From an uncultured SAR86 cluster bacterium (GTDB taxonomy: Bacteria > Pseudomonadota > Gammaproteobacteria > Magnimaribacterales > AG-339-G14): a stretch of DNA of 64,000 bases. The translations under genes and the position numbers were made by a program. The DNA lies in the NCBI GenBank assembly GCA_902578495.1, contig CACHCY010000001.1:62001-126000 (forward strand), read 5' to 3'. Positions 36,029 through 46,327 of the stretch are shown here, in pieces (within the stretch, counting starts at the first letter, position 1; each line of letters begins with the position of its first letter). Below the pieces are notes generated by a model that did not search any database, was not told the origin of the DNA, and was given only the letters and a program-made list of their open reading frames with translations.

Positions 36029-37156
36029 TTAGGAAAATTTTTCTTTGTTTTGATTTTTAAAGCCAGAAAGCTCCATTCTTTGTAAAAGAACTTTATCCAT
36101 AGGTATATCTATATTAATTTCATCAAAGCCCTGTCTCATTTTTGATTTTCTAAGCTTTTCAAATTCCTCTGGCCCGAATGTTTTACCCTTCTCGTTGTAG
36201 TCACTCAAGAGAGCCTTAAACTCTGTGGCGATTTTTCTCGTTGAAAAAACTTCTAAAATGATGGATTTGAAATCTAAATTCTTTGATTTTATTAATTTGT
36301 CAGAAAGAAGGCTTGAAAGTTTTATAAACTTTTTGACTTCTTCACGTTCTACAGATTTAGAAAAAAGATCATTAAACTTTTTCAAAATTAAATCTATCTG
36401 TCTTTCTTTAGATGAGAATGTATAACCCGCTATGTGAGGCGTACCAAAAGCATTAGAGTGATTCATGAAAGAATTAATATCATTCGAGGAAATTTTTGGT
36501 TCATTTGCCCAAACATCATTAAATATTTCTGATGATTTTGCTAATTCTAAATAATCAATTACCTCGCCTCTTGATGAATTAATTACTAATTTACTTTTCG
36601 GTCTCTGTTCTTTTGAGATTAAATTATGAGAAGGATATTTTCCTTCCTTTGAATAAGAGCAATTGATGCTTAATACCTCACACGATAAAACTTTATTCAA
36701 CTCATCTTCTGAATGATCGTATAAGTAAGGATCATATATCTCTACTTTAAAACCAAGATTACTTAAACTAGCATCGATTTTTTTTCCAACGTGGCCGTGA
36801 CCCACTATGCCAACCGAACATGCTTCAAAATCATTTTCTAATATACAACTGAGCACATATTCAAAAACAGCTTGAGAATTTGAACCTTTGGCAGTTTGTA
36901 TTAAACATTCACTATCATCTAATAAATCATTAGAAATATGATTTTCTCCAGAAGCAAAAGATCCAATAAATGAAATGTTGGATTTTGAAATGAGCTCCTT
37001 GTTTACTTTAGTTGTAGTTCTAATAAAAAGAGCATCAGCATTTTTAATCGTTGAAGAATTTATTTTATCGAAAGGCAAAAAATCGAAATCAATATTCTGG
37101 CCTTCAAAAGATTCTTCTGAAATAGGAATATTTTTATCTATTATTAGTTTTATCAA
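36029..37156 (-). CDS. pdxB: Erythronate-4-phosphate dehydrogenase PdxB
   Basis: NAD-dependent step of the DXP-dependent vitamin B6 pathway. The 375-residue D-2-hydroxyacid dehydrogenase has GIVGHGHVGKKIDASLSNLGFKVEIYDPY (NAD fold), INSSRGEVIDYLELA and GTPHIAGYTFSSKERQ with the catalytic histidine; HIAGYT followed by K-E-R is more typical of PdxB than SerA. A C-terminal ~100-residue domain is present, as in PdxB. It overlaps the acyltransferase gene by 4 nt. Confidence 0.88.
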   Translation of the reverse strand: MIKLIIDKNIPISEESFEGQNIDFDFLPFDKINSSTIKNADALFIRTTTKVNKELISKSNISFIGSFASGENHISNDLLDDSECLIQTAKGSNSQAVFEYVLSCILENDFEACSVGIVGHGHVGKKIDASLSNLGFKVEIYDPYLYDHSEDELNKVLSCEVLSINCSYSKEGKYPSHNLISKEQRPKSKLVINSSRGEVIDYLELAKSSEIFNDVWANEPKISSNDINSFMNHSNAFGTPHIAGYTFSSKERQIDLILKKFNDLFSKSVEREEVKKFIKLSSLLSDKLIKSKNLDFKSIILEVFSTRKIATEFKALLSDYNEKGKTFGPEEFEKLRKSKMRQGFDEINIDIPMDKVLLQRMELSGFKNQNKEKFS

Positions 37157-37827
37157 TTTTTGCTTGAGGGCAAAATTTTGCTTTTAATCCATCCAAAAAA
37201 GGTATTGCCTTTGAGATTATATCTATCAAGAGCTAAATACAAATCATCCATTTCTTCGGGGTCAGAAAACATATCTTCTCTTGATTTCATTTTTGTCGTT
37301 TGATCTAACTCTTTTACAATTTTTGCGGGGTTTCCGGCTACAACAACGTTTGGTGGCACATCCTTGGTGACTATCGCTCCAGCACCCACAATACTATTCT
37401 TACCTATCTTTACTCCCTTACAGATTACTGCTCTATCTCCAACCCAAACATTTTCTTCTAGTTTAATGGGTTCTGATTGTCCAACTGGTTGAGCTCTATC
37501 GTAAATATCGTGCCAATCTGAATCTGATACGTACGCATTGTTAGCAAACATGCAGGAATTACCTATCTCAATGTTTGTGGCAGCAGAAATTCTGACTCCA
37601 GGGCTAATTAAACAAAAATCTCCAATAGTTATTTTTCCTTCATACCCGCCGCTTATCCAAGTAGTAAGATGAATATGAGCATCTGGTGAGGTAATTAGAG
37701 TCGCAAAATCACCCATTTTTATTCCTGTACCAAAGATTTGAACATACCTAACACCCATGATCATAGGAGCCTTTCCAAGGTAGTCAAATTGCGGTCTGAT
37801 AATTTTTTCAATATAAATTTTATCCAA
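37153..37827 (-). CDS. Left-handed beta-helix acyltransferase (WbbJ/LbetaH family)
   Basis: A 224-residue hexapeptide-repeat transferase. Repeats run from about residue 66 to 170 (IGDFCLISPGVRISAATNIEIGNSCMF, VWVGDRAVICKGVKIGKNSIVGAGAIVTKDVPPNVVVAGNPAKIV). Such proteins acetylate or acylate sugars in surface polysaccharide or other small acceptors using acyl-CoA. Active-site histidine candidates lie in SDSDWHD. Acceptor unknown; no polysaccharide cluster surrounds it. Confidence 0.82.
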   Translation of the reverse strand: MDKIYIEKIIRPQFDYLGKAPMIMGVRYVQIFGTGIKMGDFATLITSPDAHIHLTTWISGGYEGKITIGDFCLISPGVRISAATNIEIGNSCMFANNAYVSDSDWHDIYDRAQPVGQSEPIKLEENVWVGDRAVICKGVKIGKNSIVGAGAIVTKDVPPNVVVAGNPAKIVKELDQTTKMKSREDMFSDPEEMDDLYLALDRYNLKGNTFFGWIKSKILPSSKN

Positions 37828-37901
37828 AAACCAATGAATTCTTTTTAACCAAAATGGTCGATTATCTTTTCTAATTTTATAACTCCTGCTTTGGTGCTAA
37901 G

Positions 37902-37910
37902 TGATATGAT
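37902..37910 (+). promoter_or_regulatory. Extended -10 promoter, near-leaderless MATE transcript
   Basis: TGATATGAT at 37902-37910 matches an extended -10 (TG-n-TATGAT), with no good -35. Transcription would start around 37917, only a few nucleotides before the ATG at 37922, and there is no Shine-Dalgarno sequence, so the mRNA may be nearly leaderless. Confidence 0.4.
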
Positions 37911-37921
37911 AGCGTCCTTTT

Positions 37922-39337
37922 ATGTCAAATACTGCTAGATTAATTTACGAAGGACCAAACAAAATTCTGCCTAAGGTTTCGTTTGAGCTCTCAAAATTTA
38001 GGCAATTAGCCATACCAATGTTTTTTTCTCAGCTTGCAGGACATGCAACAGGAATAATTGCAGCTCTAATGACAGGAAATTACAGCACTATAGATCAAGC
38101 TGCGGTAGCTACTGGAAATATGTTTTTTTTCCCAATCTCTATGGGATTGATGGGAACCTTATTCATTGTTACCGCAATGGTAGCTCAAAATTTTGGAGCC
38201 AATACTTTAGACAATGTTGGGAAAATAATACGCCAGTCTTTCTGGGTAAGTATTCCTCTGATTATTTTAGGAATCTGGGTAATGAGTCAATCTTCTTGGG
38301 CTTTTAACTTGCTTGGTACTCCTGAAGAAGTAAGAGAGATAACCAGAAAATATATGTATGGATTAATGGTTGGGCTTCCTGCTTTATATTTTTTTCAACC
38401 TTTGAGGTCAATGAGCGAAGGTATAACAAAACCCTTGCCAATAACTTACATAAACCTTTTTATGGTAGCTGTGAATGCAATACTCAATTATGGATTCATT
38501 TTTGGAAAGTTTGGCTTGCCTGAGTTAGGTGGCGCTGGTTGTGGGATTTCTTTTGCTGTATCAGCATGGCTATCTCTAATTATTTTAGCAACCTATATTT
38601 ATAAAAGTGATAATTACAAAGACTGCGGACTCTTTGACCAGTTTGATTTACCTGATTTTAAAATTATTAAAGAGATAGTTATTTTAGGGCTACCGATTGG
38701 AGGTACCCTTTTTGTTGAAATCAGTATGTTCAGTGGCTCTGGATTAATTTTAGGTCAACTAGGGGCTGACGTAATAGCTAGTCATTCTATTGCCATGCAT
38801 GTTTCAACAGTGACATTCATGATACCGCTAGCTATTGGCTTAGCAGCTTCTGTAAGGGTTGGAAATCTAGTAGGCGCAAATGCTTCTCAGGATTCTAGAT
38901 TTGCAGCCTTTAGTGGAATAGGATTTTCCATAGCTCTTGCCTTTATCAATGCTGCAATTTTGATTCTATATGGTGAATACCTTGCAAGTTTTTTTAATCC
39001 TAACAGCTTGATAATTTCTTTAGCTTCTACCCTCTTAATTGTCGCAGCCATCTTTCAAATCACCGATGGCATTGCATTTAGCGGTATGGGTGCTTTAAGG
39101 GGTTACAAAGACACAAGAGTCCCTCTTTTGATTATGATAATAGCGTATTGGGTCGTAGGTATGCCACTTGGTTACAACATATCCTTAACAGATAATATTA
39201 TTGAGCCCATAGGAGCGCTAGGGATGTGGGTTGGAATGGCAGCAGGAATGTTCATTTTATCTATCTTGGTCCTTTGGAGATTAAATTTAGTATCCAAGAA
39301 TTCCACTCAGTTCCAACAATCTTATGAAAATAATTGA
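37922..39337 (+). CDS. MATE-family efflux transporter
   Basis: A 471-residue, 12-TM multidrug/toxin extrusion protein (NorM/DinF branch). LAIPMFFSQLAGHATGIIAALMTGNYSTIDQAAVATGN and LGLPIGGTLFVEISMFSGSGLILGQLG are typical, as is DGIAFSGMGALRGYKDTRVPLLI late in the second half. Substrate unknown, usually cationic drugs or metabolites exchanged for Na+ or H+. The stop lies 14 nt inside tusA. Confidence 0.92.
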   Translation: MSNTARLIYEGPNKILPKVSFELSKFRQLAIPMFFSQLAGHATGIIAALMTGNYSTIDQAAVATGNMFFFPISMGLMGTLFIVTAMVAQNFGANTLDNVGKIIRQSFWVSIPLIILGIWVMSQSSWAFNLLGTPEEVREITRKYMYGLMVGLPALYFFQPLRSMSEGITKPLPITYINLFMVAVNAILNYGFIFGKFGLPELGGAGCGISFAVSAWLSLIILATYIYKSDNYKDCGLFDQFDLPDFKIIKEIVILGLPIGGTLFVEISMFSGSGLILGQLGADVIASHSIAMHVSTVTFMIPLAIGLAASVRVGNLVGANASQDSRFAAFSGIGFSIALAFINAAILILYGEYLASFFNPNSLIISLASTLLIVAAIFQITDGIAFSGMGALRGYKDTRVPLLIMIIAYWVVGMPLGYNISLTDNIIEPIGALGMWVGMAAGMFILSILVLWRLNLVSKNSTQFQQSYENN

Positions 39338-39542
39338 CGCAAAAGGTCTTAAATGTCCTGAGCCTCTTATGCTTTTACATAAGGCAATTTATGAAGCTGA
39401 AAGCGGAGAAGAAGTTCGCTTAATTTCTACCGATCCCATGAGTGTTCCTGATGTTAAGAAATTCTGTGAATATTTAGAGCATAAATTGAAAGAAATAAAG
39501 GAATCAGATAATCTATTTGAATTCACGGTTATAAAAAAATGA
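39324..39542 (+). CDS. tusA: Sulfurtransferase TusA family protein
   Basis: A 72-residue TusA/SirA-type protein with the catalytic cysteine C11 in KGLKCPEPLM and the conserved ISTDPMSVPDVKKFCEYL segment. TusA relays persulfide sulfur from IscS to tRNA 2-thiouridine synthesis and other acceptors. IscS is encoded at 54924-56129. It overlaps the MATE gene by 14 nt. Confidence 0.93.
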   Translation: MKIIDAKGLKCPEPLMLLHKAIYEAESGEEVRLISTDPMSVPDVKKFCEYLEHKLKEIKESDNLFEFTVIKK

Positions 39543-39622
39543 AAAAACTCATCTTAAGCTCGATGATCTACATGGCTTTATCTGTAATGTTGATCCTAGC
39601 TGTAGTCCAGCTTTTTTCTTAA
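39539..39622 (+). CDS. Putative 27-residue single-TM miniprotein
   Basis: A short frame, ATG at 39539 to TAA at 39622, encodes MKKLILSSMIYMALSVMLIL plus AVVQLFS. The ATG overlaps the tusA stop (ATGA), the coupling pattern used elsewhere in this genome. Two lysines followed by an unbroken hydrophobic stretch indicate one membrane span. No family recognised. It fills most of the tusA-MDR gap. Confidence 0.45.
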   Translation: MKKLILSSMIYMALSVMLILAVVQLFS

Positions 39623-39640
39623 ATCAAGGGAGATAAAAAA

Positions 39641-40774
39641 ATGGGAGAAATGTCAAAAGAAATTAGATCTGAAATCAACTCGGATGGATTATTAACTTTA
39701 TCCATTTCCTCTTCGGAAATTCCAAAACCAAAAGATCATGAAGTTTTAATTAAGGTTGAAGCTTCTCCAATAAATCCATCAGATCTTGGATTGTTAATAA
39801 GTTTTGCTGCTGATGTCACATCTTTAAAAGTTGAAGGTGAAGGAGATGACAAAAAAGCAACGATGAACGTTCATCCAAAACTACTAAGGACCATGCAAGC
39901 AAGATTAGATAAATCAATGCAAGTTGGTAATGAAGGTGCCGGAGTAGTCATTGATGCAGGAAAAGATGCGAAGGAAATGATTGGCAAAACAGTTGGTGTC
40001 GCTGGTGGAGCAATGTACTCTCAGTATAGGTGTATACCTGCGCAGAGTTGTCTTGTTATGCACGAGGGAACATCATCTAAAGATGCTGCTTCTTCATTTG
40101 TGAACCCTCTTACCGCCTTAGGGTTTATTGAAACCATGAAAATGGAAAATCACTCTTCTCTTGTTCATACTGCTGCTGCTTCAAACTTAGGACAAATGCT
40201 AGTTAAGATTTGCTTGGCAGATGACATTCCTCTGGTGAACATAGTAAGAAAAGAAGAACATGAAAAATTACTTAAAGGTCTGGGAGCTACTCATGTTTGT
40301 AACTTTACGAACGACAATTTTATGGAAAGTCTCATTGATGCAATAGCTGAAAGTAACGCCACTCTCGGGTTTGATGCAACAGGTGGAGGTAATGAAGGTA
40401 AATTAGCCGGTCAGATATTATCTGCCATGGAAACTGCTGCAAATAGAAATATGAAAGAATACAGTCGCTATGGTTCAGATACTTACAAACAAGTTTATAT
40501 TTATGGTGGCTTAGACCCTACTCCAACTGTTTTAAATAGATCTTATGGACTTAATTGGGGTCTTGGCGGGTGGCTTCTGACCCCCTTTATTGCAAAAGCA
40601 GGAAATGAAATTTTCCAAAAGATGAGGCAGCGCGTGGCTGACGAGATTACAACAACTTTTGCTAGTAACTACACTAAAGAGGTTTCTCTTTCTGAGATGT
40701 TGGATGCAGACTCAATTCTGACTTACGCAAAGCAGGCTACTGGGGAGAAGTATTTAGTTACACCTCATAAATAA
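39641..40774 (+). CDS. MDR-family zinc-type alcohol dehydrogenase/quinone oxidoreductase-like protein
   Basis: A 377-residue medium-chain dehydrogenase/reductase. The GroES-like half contains EVLIKVEASPINPSDLG and VGNEGAGVVIDAG; the Rossmann half contains LVHTAAASNLGQMLVKICLADDIPLVNIVRKEEHEKLLKGLGATHV and LGFDATGGG. Cysteine ligands for structural or catalytic zinc are not evident, suggesting a quinone- or enone-reductase type. AAGGGAGA precedes the ATG. The gene ends 2 nt from a convergent gene. Substrate unknown. Confidence 0.82.
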   Translation: MGEMSKEIRSEINSDGLLTLSISSSEIPKPKDHEVLIKVEASPINPSDLGLLISFAADVTSLKVEGEGDDKKATMNVHPKLLRTMQARLDKSMQVGNEGAGVVIDAGKDAKEMIGKTVGVAGGAMYSQYRCIPAQSCLVMHEGTSSKDAASSFVNPLTALGFIETMKMENHSSLVHTAAASNLGQMLVKICLADDIPLVNIVRKEEHEKLLKGLGATHVCNFTNDNFMESLIDAIAESNATLGFDATGGGNEGKLAGQILSAMETAANRNMKEYSRYGSDTYKQVYIYGGLDPTPTVLNRSYGLNWGLGGWLLTPFIAKAGNEIFQKMRQRVADEITTTFASNYTKEVSLSEMLDADSILTYAKQATGEKYLVTPHK

Positions 40775-40776
40775 GA

Positions 40777-41388
40777 CTAAGTTCGAATCCGATCAATTAC
40801 TAAACCTAAAGTCAGCAATAGAAAAAAAAGGATCAGTCTTAAATCGTTTAAGAGAGGTGTCTCTACTGGTATAGCTATTGTTTTCTCTAAGGCTTCTATT
40901 TTATAAACATGCCTTTCATCAAAAATTGGGTTTAAGCCAATTTCCAACATATCCTTTCTACTCCTATACCTTACGAAAGCAACGTTATCCCAATCCTCCA
41001 TGCCTTCGGCAGACACAATGTCCATAGCTGGGAAGAAAACTTCTGAGAAAAAAACTGGATGAGATGCTCTTTTAAACATTTCAGGATACATGTATTCCAT
41101 GTAGTAATTCATAAGATTTGAAGAGGATGCTCCTTTGCCAGTTGCTGGCATTGTTTCTGGAGATTCGTTGTAATCTAAAAAGTTAACCATAAAGAAATCT
41201 TTACCGTCGTCTTCTTCCATAAATTTTCTTAAACGTTGAATGCTTCGTTCGTCATTGGCGCTTCTTTCAGAAATAACTTTCATAAAGGAATCAATCTCTT
41301 CATCATTCAATGGGCCTGAAAGATTTGAGTACCAGATAAAAAAAATCGAATAAAAGAAAATGAAAAAATACCAATGGAGATTTTTCAT
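40777..41388 (-). CDS. Membrane-anchored DUF1330-like (dimeric alpha/beta barrel) protein
   Basis: A 203-residue protein with hydrophobic segments at both ends (about 5-20 and 183-197). The middle contains [35 protein letters not shown], and [43 protein letters not shown], a pattern resembling DUF1330/EthD-type dimeric alpha/beta-barrel domains. The start overlaps sucD by 4 nt, making it the last gene of the sdhCDAB-sucCD unit. No function is known; a membrane-attached helper or small-molecule binder is possible. Confidence 0.55.
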   Translation of the reverse strand: MKNLHWYFFIFFYSIFFIWYSNLSGPLNDEEIDSFMKVISERSANDERSIQRLRKFMEEDDGKDFFMVNFLDYNESPETMPATGKGASSSNLMNYYMEYMYPEMFKRASHPVFFSEVFFPAMDIVSAEGMEDWDNVAFVRYRSRKDMLEIGLNPIFDERHVYKIEALEKTIAIPVETPLLNDLRLILFFLLLTLGLVIDRIRT

Positions 41389-42251
41389 ACTAGTTTGCTT
41401 ATTTCTTCTCCTATTTTGGCAGGGCTTCTAGTTGTATGAACTCCAGCCTTTTCAAGAGCTAAGAATTTATCTTCCGCGGTTCCTTTTCCACCAGCAATTA
41501 TTGCTCCGGCATGTCCCATTCTTTTTCCTGGTGGAGCACTGACCCCTGCAATATATGCAACCACAGGTTTGGAAACATTAGACTGAATGAACTCAGCAGC
41601 CTCTTCTTCAGCAGTTCCTCCTATTTCACCAACCATCACGATTCCTTCTGTTTCAGAATCTTCTTCAAAAAGCTGCAAAATATCTATAAAACTTGATCCT
41701 GGAATGGGATCTCCGCCAATTCCCACACAACTGCTTTGACCTAAACCAGCTTGGGTGGTCTGATCAACAGCTTCATAAGTTAAAGTTCCTGATCTTGAAA
41801 CAATTCCTATTTTCCCAGGCTTATGAATATACCCGGGCATGATTCCAAGTTTGCATTGATCTGGCGTAATCACACCAGGACAGTTTGGACCAATAATTCT
41901 GCAACCTGCAGAGTCAGCATTTTGTTTTAACTTCATCATATCCAGAGTAGGTATTCCTTCAGTAATACAAATGATCAATGGAATTTCTGCATCAATAGCC
42001 TCTAGAACAGAATCTTTACAAAACTTAGCAGGGACAAAAATTATTGTTGCGTCTATTTCCAACTCTTGTTGAGCCTCTTTTGTAGAATTAAATACAGGAA
42101 GATCTAAATGACTTTCTCCACCCTTTCCTGGTGTTACCCCTCCAATGATGCTTGTCCCATACTCAATAGCTTGGGAACAATGCAATGTGGCTTGAGAACC
42201 GGTAAAGCCCTGACAAATTACTTTGGTGTCTTTATTGACGAGGATGCTCAT
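41385..42251 (-). CDS. sucD: Succinyl-CoA synthetase alpha subunit
   Basis: Forms succinate and ATP or GTP from succinyl-CoA with SucC. The 288-residue protein has the CoA-binding domain ([23 protein letters not shown]) and the phospho-histidine H247 in [16 protein letters not shown]. It overlaps sucC by 4 nt. Confidence 0.98.
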   Translation of the reverse strand: MSILVNKDTKVICQGFTGSQATLHCSQAIEYGTSIIGGVTPGKGGESHLDLPVFNSTKEAQQELEIDATIIFVPAKFCKDSVLEAIDAEIPLIICITEGIPTLDMMKLKQNADSAGCRIIGPNCPGVITPDQCKLGIMPGYIHKPGKIGIVSRSGTLTYEAVDQTTQAGLGQSSCVGIGGDPIPGSSFIDILQLFEEDSETEGIVMVGEIGGTAEEEAAEFIQSNVSKPVVAYIAGVSAPPGKRMGHAGAIIAGGKGTAEDKFLALEKAGVHTTRSPAKIGEEISKLV

Positions 42252-43405
42252 TTAACTATTTCAGCAGCCTTTTCTGCAGCTTCAGATAATTCAGATGCAG
42301 CTATAATATTTAGATTAGTTTTACCCAGCATTTCCTTTGCAATCTCAGAATTATTCCCTTTCAGTCTGACAACTACCGGAACATCTACGCCCACTCCCTC
42401 TACAGCAGAAATTATTCCATCAGCCACCACATCGCACCTTACAATGCCGCCAAATATATTTACTAGTATTGCTTTTACGTTCTCATCTTCTAAGATGATT
42501 TTAAATGCCTCCGCAACCCTTTTTTCATCAACTGCACCGCCAACATCTAAAAAATTTGCTGGCTCTCCTCCAGCTAATTTAATAATATCCATAGTTGCCA
42601 TTGCGAGACCTGCTCCATTAACTAAACAACCAATGTTTCCTTCAAGGGATACATAGTTTAAATCCCATTCAGAAGCTCTTAACTCCTTTTCTTCCTCTTG
42701 AGAGATATCTCTTAATTCTAAAATTTCATCTTGTCTAAATAGAGCATTAGAATCGATATTAATTTTTCCATCTAAGCATACTAAGTTGTCTGATCCATTA
42801 AGGACTAGTGGGTTAATCTCAACCAAAGATAAATCTTTTTCGAAAAAAAGTTTGACCAAGTTTCTGAAAATATCTTTGAATTCTTTTGTTTGTTCTTCAG
42901 ATAATTCAAGACCTTCTGCAAGAGGCAAATGATCTTCATTTCCTACTGATGGAGACTTAAGAAAGACTTTAAATATTTTTTCGGGATGGTCCTCTGCCAC
43001 TTTCTCTATGTCCATGCCTCCCTCAGGAGAAGCCATAACTGCTAAGGATCTTGTTGATCTATCTATTACTGCTCCAAGATAAAATTCTTTTTTTATCTCA
43101 GTACACTCCTCTACTAAAATACAAGATACTGGCTGGCCCTGATCATCTGTCTGGTAAGTTACTAACTTATTGTTTATCCACTTGTCAGCGAATTCTTCAA
43201 CTTCTTTTAAGTTATCCGTTACTTTCACCCCGCCTGCTTTTCCTCTTCCTCCTGCATGAACTTGAGCTTTGACAACCCAATTTGTATCAGAAATTTCTTT
43301 TGCAGAGGCTAATACTTCTTCGGTTGTGTTTGCAGTTAAGAAGTTGGGAACGGGAAGTCCGTACTCTTTGAAAATCTGTTTTGATTGGTATTCGTGAATG
43401 TTCAA
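42248..43405 (-). CDS. sucC: Succinyl-CoA synthetase beta subunit
   Basis: ATP-grasp nucleotide-binding subunit, 385 residues, with [20 protein letters not shown] at the N-terminus, [16 protein letters not shown] in the ATP-grasp fold, and [20 protein letters not shown] plus [16 protein letters not shown] in the C-terminal domain. It follows sdhB after only 7 nt. In E. coli sucAB lies between these genes; here it does not. Confidence 0.98.
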   Translation of the reverse strand: MNIHEYQSKQIFKEYGLPVPNFLTANTTEEVLASAKEISDTNWVVKAQVHAGGRGKAGGVKVTDNLKEVEEFADKWINNKLVTYQTDDQGQPVSCILVEECTEIKKEFYLGAVIDRSTRSLAVMASPEGGMDIEKVAEDHPEKIFKVFLKSPSVGNEDHLPLAEGLELSEEQTKEFKDIFRNLVKLFFEKDLSLVEINPLVLNGSDNLVCLDGKINIDSNALFRQDEILELRDISQEEEKELRASEWDLNYVSLEGNIGCLVNGAGLAMATMDIIKLAGGEPANFLDVGGAVDEKRVAEAFKIILEDENVKAILVNIFGGIVRCDVVADGIISAVEGVGVDVPVVVRLKGNNSEIAKEMLGKTNLNIIAASELSEAAEKAAEIVK

Positions 43406-43412
43406 GCTTTTA

Positions 43413-44150
43413 TTATAAAGCTCTTTTCACTAATTTTTTCTTTATTTCGTTAATTGCCTTTGTGGGGTTAAGACCCTTAGGACATACGGAAACACAATTC
43501 ATGATTCCGTGACATTTGAAGACACTGAAGGCATCTTCAAGTTGATCAAGTCTCTCTTCAGTTGCAGTATCCCTACTGTCGCTAATAAATCTGTGAGCCT
43601 GAAGAAGAGCTGCAGGACCCAAAAACTTGTCAGGATTCCACCAAAATGAAGGACAAGCTGTTGAACAACATCCACACATAATGCATTCATAAAGCCCATC
43701 TAGTTTTTCTCTTTCTTCAACAGTTTGCTTTATTTCCCTTTCTGGTTTTTCTTCATCGTTGATCAAATACGGTTTGATCTTTTTGTATTGATCTACAAAC
43801 TGCTTCATATCAACTATCAGATCTTTTATAACTGGTAGCCCTGGCAAAGGCCTGAGAACAATTTTGTTGCCTTTCAAAGCCTCAGAAAGCGGAGTGATGC
43901 AACCCAATCCATTCTTTCCATTAATATTCATTCCATCCGAGCCGCATACACCTTCTCCGCAAGATCTTCTAAAAGATATGCTTGGATCTTGTTCTTTTGC
44001 CATATTCAAAAGATCCAAAACCATAATGTCTTGCCCTTCAGGAATGTCTATTGATAAATCTTGCATGTAGGGCTTTTTACCGCTGTCAGGGTCATACCTA
44101 TAAATAGAAAGATTAATTGATGAAATAGACTTTGAGGCAATTGCATCCAT
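43413..44150 (-). CDS. sdhB: Succinate dehydrogenase iron-sulfur subunit
   Basis: Carries the electron relay from FAD to quinone. The 245-residue protein has the [2Fe-2S] motif SCGEGVCGSDG...GLGC (C64, C69, with the Asp variant also found in E. coli), and CIMCGCCSTACP plus CHGIMNCVSVCPKGLNP for the [4Fe-4S] and [3Fe-4S] clusters. It starts 1 nt from the sdhA stop. Confidence 0.98.
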   Translation of the reverse strand: MDAIASKSISSINLSIYRYDPDSGKKPYMQDLSIDIPEGQDIMVLDLLNMAKEQDPSISFRRSCGEGVCGSDGMNINGKNGLGCITPLSEALKGNKIVLRPLPGLPVIKDLIVDMKQFVDQYKKIKPYLINDEEKPEREIKQTVEEREKLDGLYECIMCGCCSTACPSFWWNPDKFLGPAALLQAHRFISDSRDTATEERLDQLEDAFSVFKCHGIMNCVSVCPKGLNPTKAINEIKKKLVKRAL

Positions 44151-44151
44151 C

Positions 44152-45957
44152 TTAATAACTTCTCACAATGGGCTGAAAGGCCTGAACAGTTTTAGGACGG
44201 AAATTGACGTCTCTTTTAGTCACTTCCTTTGTATCAGCAAAATAAATAGAGTGTTTCAACCAATTCTCATCATCTCTTTCTTGGAAGTCATCCCTAGCGT
44301 GAGCGCCTCTACTTTCTTTTCTTTCATTAGCACACACAGCAGTAGCTTGCGCAACTTCTATTAAGTTCAGAAGCTCCAATGCCTCGACTCTAGCCGTATT
44401 AAACCTAGACGATTTATCCGTTAAGTGTATGTTTTGTGTTTTCTCTCTAATGGTCTCTAACTCAACTAACCCCTTCTCCATTAAGTCCCCGGTTCTAAAT
44501 ACACCAAAGTTTAATTGCATATTTTTTTGTAACTCAGCTTTTACAGTTGCAACATCCTCACCAGTTGAGCTGATATTCACCCTATTCAAATTAACCAAAG
44601 CTTGATCAATATCGTCATTGGTAGCCTTAGATAAAGTTATTCCATCTTTGAGTGCATTTTCGATATGAAGCCCAGCAGATCTTCCAAAGACAATAAGATC
44701 TAAGAGAGAGTTTCCACCCAGTCTATTGCCCCCGTGAACAGAGACGCAAGCTGCTTCTCCTGCCGCATAGAGACCGTGAACTACATTGTCAGTTCCGTCT
44801 GTTGCTTGAGTGAGTACTTGACCATGAACATTGGTTGGTATTCCTCCCATTGCATAGTGGCAAGTTGGCACTACAGGAATAGGGTGTTCAACGGGATCAA
44901 CGTGAGCAAATGTTTTAGAAAGTTCTGTAATACCTGGAAGTCTTTTATGAACAATCTCAGGTCCCAAGTGATCTAATTTAAGGTAAACGTGATCTGCATT
45001 GGGGCCACATCCTCTGCCTTCAAGAATTTCTAGCATCATTGATCTTGCAACTACATCTCTACTGGCAAGATCTTTATAATTGGGTGCATATCTTTCCATA
45101 AATCGTTCACCATCTTTATTCACCAGGTAACCGCCCTCACCTCTGCATCCTTCAGTAACTAGAGTGCCGTGACCATAGATGCCAGTAGGATGGAACTGCC
45201 ACATCTCCATGTCTTGAACTGGGAAGCCGGCTCTTAGAACCATTCCAGTTCCATCGCCAGTGTTGATCATCGCGTTTGATGTCGTTTGGTATATCCTTCC
45301 TGCTCCGCCTGTTGCTAAAACTGTAGCTTTAGATTTTAGAAAATAAGGCTCTCCCGTTTCTATTTCGAAAGCTATGACTCCAACGACTTGATTATCTCCA
45401 TTTTTAACCAGATCGACTGCAAACCATTCACTTAGAAAATTTGTTCCGGCTTTAAGGTTTGCTTGATAAAGAGTATGCAAAAGAGCATGGCCGGTTCTAT
45501 CTGCGGCTGCGCAAGTTCTCTCTGCTTGACCGCCTTTCCCGTAATCCTTTGATTGGCCTCCAAAAGCCCTCTGATAAATTTTTCCTTCTTCTGTTCTAGA
45601 AAAAGGTAATCCCATATGCTCAAGTTCAAAAACTGCTTTGGGGCCTTCTTGACACATGTACTCGATAGAATCTTGATCGCCAATAAAGTCCGAACCTTTA
45701 ACAGTGTCGTACATATGCCATCTCCAGTCATCATCCGGATCAGCACTTTGTATTGCACAAGTAATGCCTCCTTGAGCGGAAACAGTATGAGATCTTGTTG
45801 GGAAAACTTTTGAAACTACAGCAGTTTTGAAACCAGATTGGGCTAATTGCAAGGAAGCCATCAAGCCAGATCCACCGCCTCCTACGACAATTCCATCAAA
45901 CTCTAGTACTTTCAGTTTACTTGCGTCTAATTCCTCACCTTTTCCATTCATTGCCAT
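44152..45957 (-). CDS. sdhA: Succinate dehydrogenase flavoprotein subunit
   Basis: Catalytic subunit with covalent FAD, 601 residues. GGGGSG (26-31) binds FAD and H57 in [11 protein letters not shown] is the covalent attachment site. Active-site segments include [23 protein letters not shown] and [19 protein letters not shown]. The C-terminal [17 protein letters not shown] tail is standard. Belongs to respiratory complex II and the TCA cycle. Confidence 0.98.
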   Translation of the reverse strand: MAMNGKGEELDASKLKVLEFDGIVVGGGGSGLMASLQLAQSGFKTAVVSKVFPTRSHTVSAQGGITCAIQSADPDDDWRWHMYDTVKGSDFIGDQDSIEYMCQEGPKAVFELEHMGLPFSRTEEGKIYQRAFGGQSKDYGKGGQAERTCAAADRTGHALLHTLYQANLKAGTNFLSEWFAVDLVKNGDNQVVGVIAFEIETGEPYFLKSKATVLATGGAGRIYQTTSNAMINTGDGTGMVLRAGFPVQDMEMWQFHPTGIYGHGTLVTEGCRGEGGYLVNKDGERFMERYAPNYKDLASRDVVARSMMLEILEGRGCGPNADHVYLKLDHLGPEIVHKRLPGITELSKTFAHVDPVEHPIPVVPTCHYAMGGIPTNVHGQVLTQATDGTDNVVHGLYAAGEAACVSVHGGNRLGGNSLLDLIVFGRSAGLHIENALKDGITLSKATNDDIDQALVNLNRVNISSTGEDVATVKAELQKNMQLNFGVFRTGDLMEKGLVELETIREKTQNIHLTDKSSRFNTARVEALELLNLIEVAQATAVCANERKESRGAHARDDFQERDDENWLKHSIYFADTKEVTKRDVNFRPKTVQAFQPIVRSY

Positions 45958-45961
45958 AGAG

Positions 45962-46327
45962 TTAACTCACTATTAATAAAATTCCTACCGTAATTGAACC
46001 TAAAACTTGTATCCAACATAAAGCTAGAAAAGAGTTTTTTATAAATCCTGATACGTTTCCTAAAAGCCTAGAAGTCAAATAATCGTGTGCAATATTCAAC
46101 ATTCCAGACATTGCATGGTAGGAAATTGAAACAAGTATCAAGAAAGTCCAAATCCTAAACAAAATGTTGTCAAATAATGCCGTTAAATCCGAAAAATTAA
46201 CAGGTTCAACCTGAAACCAATAGAAGGATATAACCAAAAAATAGAGTGCCTGAAAAACTGCGGTAAGTCTTATGACAAAGAACTCAAAAACTCCAGTTCT
46301 CTTAAATGTTCTTAACTTGGTTACCAT
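45962..46327 (-). CDS. sdhD: Succinate dehydrogenase membrane anchor SdhD
   Basis: A 121-residue, three-TM anchor. The [17 protein letters not shown] segment has the histidine expected as heme b ligand. It overlaps sdhC by 7 nt and precedes sdhA by 4 nt in the canonical CDAB order. Confidence 0.92.
   Translation of the reverse strand: MVTKLRTFKRTGVFEFFVIRLTAVFQALYFLVISFYWFQVEPVNFSDLTALFDNILFRIWTFLILVSISYHAMSGMLNIAHDYLTSRLLGNVSGFIKNSFLALCWIQVLGSITVGILLIVS

Noticed and set aside
40780..40800. GTTCGAATCC, a tRNA T-loop-like word
   Set aside because: It lies in the 3' end of a coding sequence, with no matching arms upstream; chance match.
43413..44150. Missing third cysteine in the SdhB [2Fe-2S] motif (CGSD instead of CGSC)
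   Set aside because: The same Asp is found in E. coli SdhB, so it is a normal variant.
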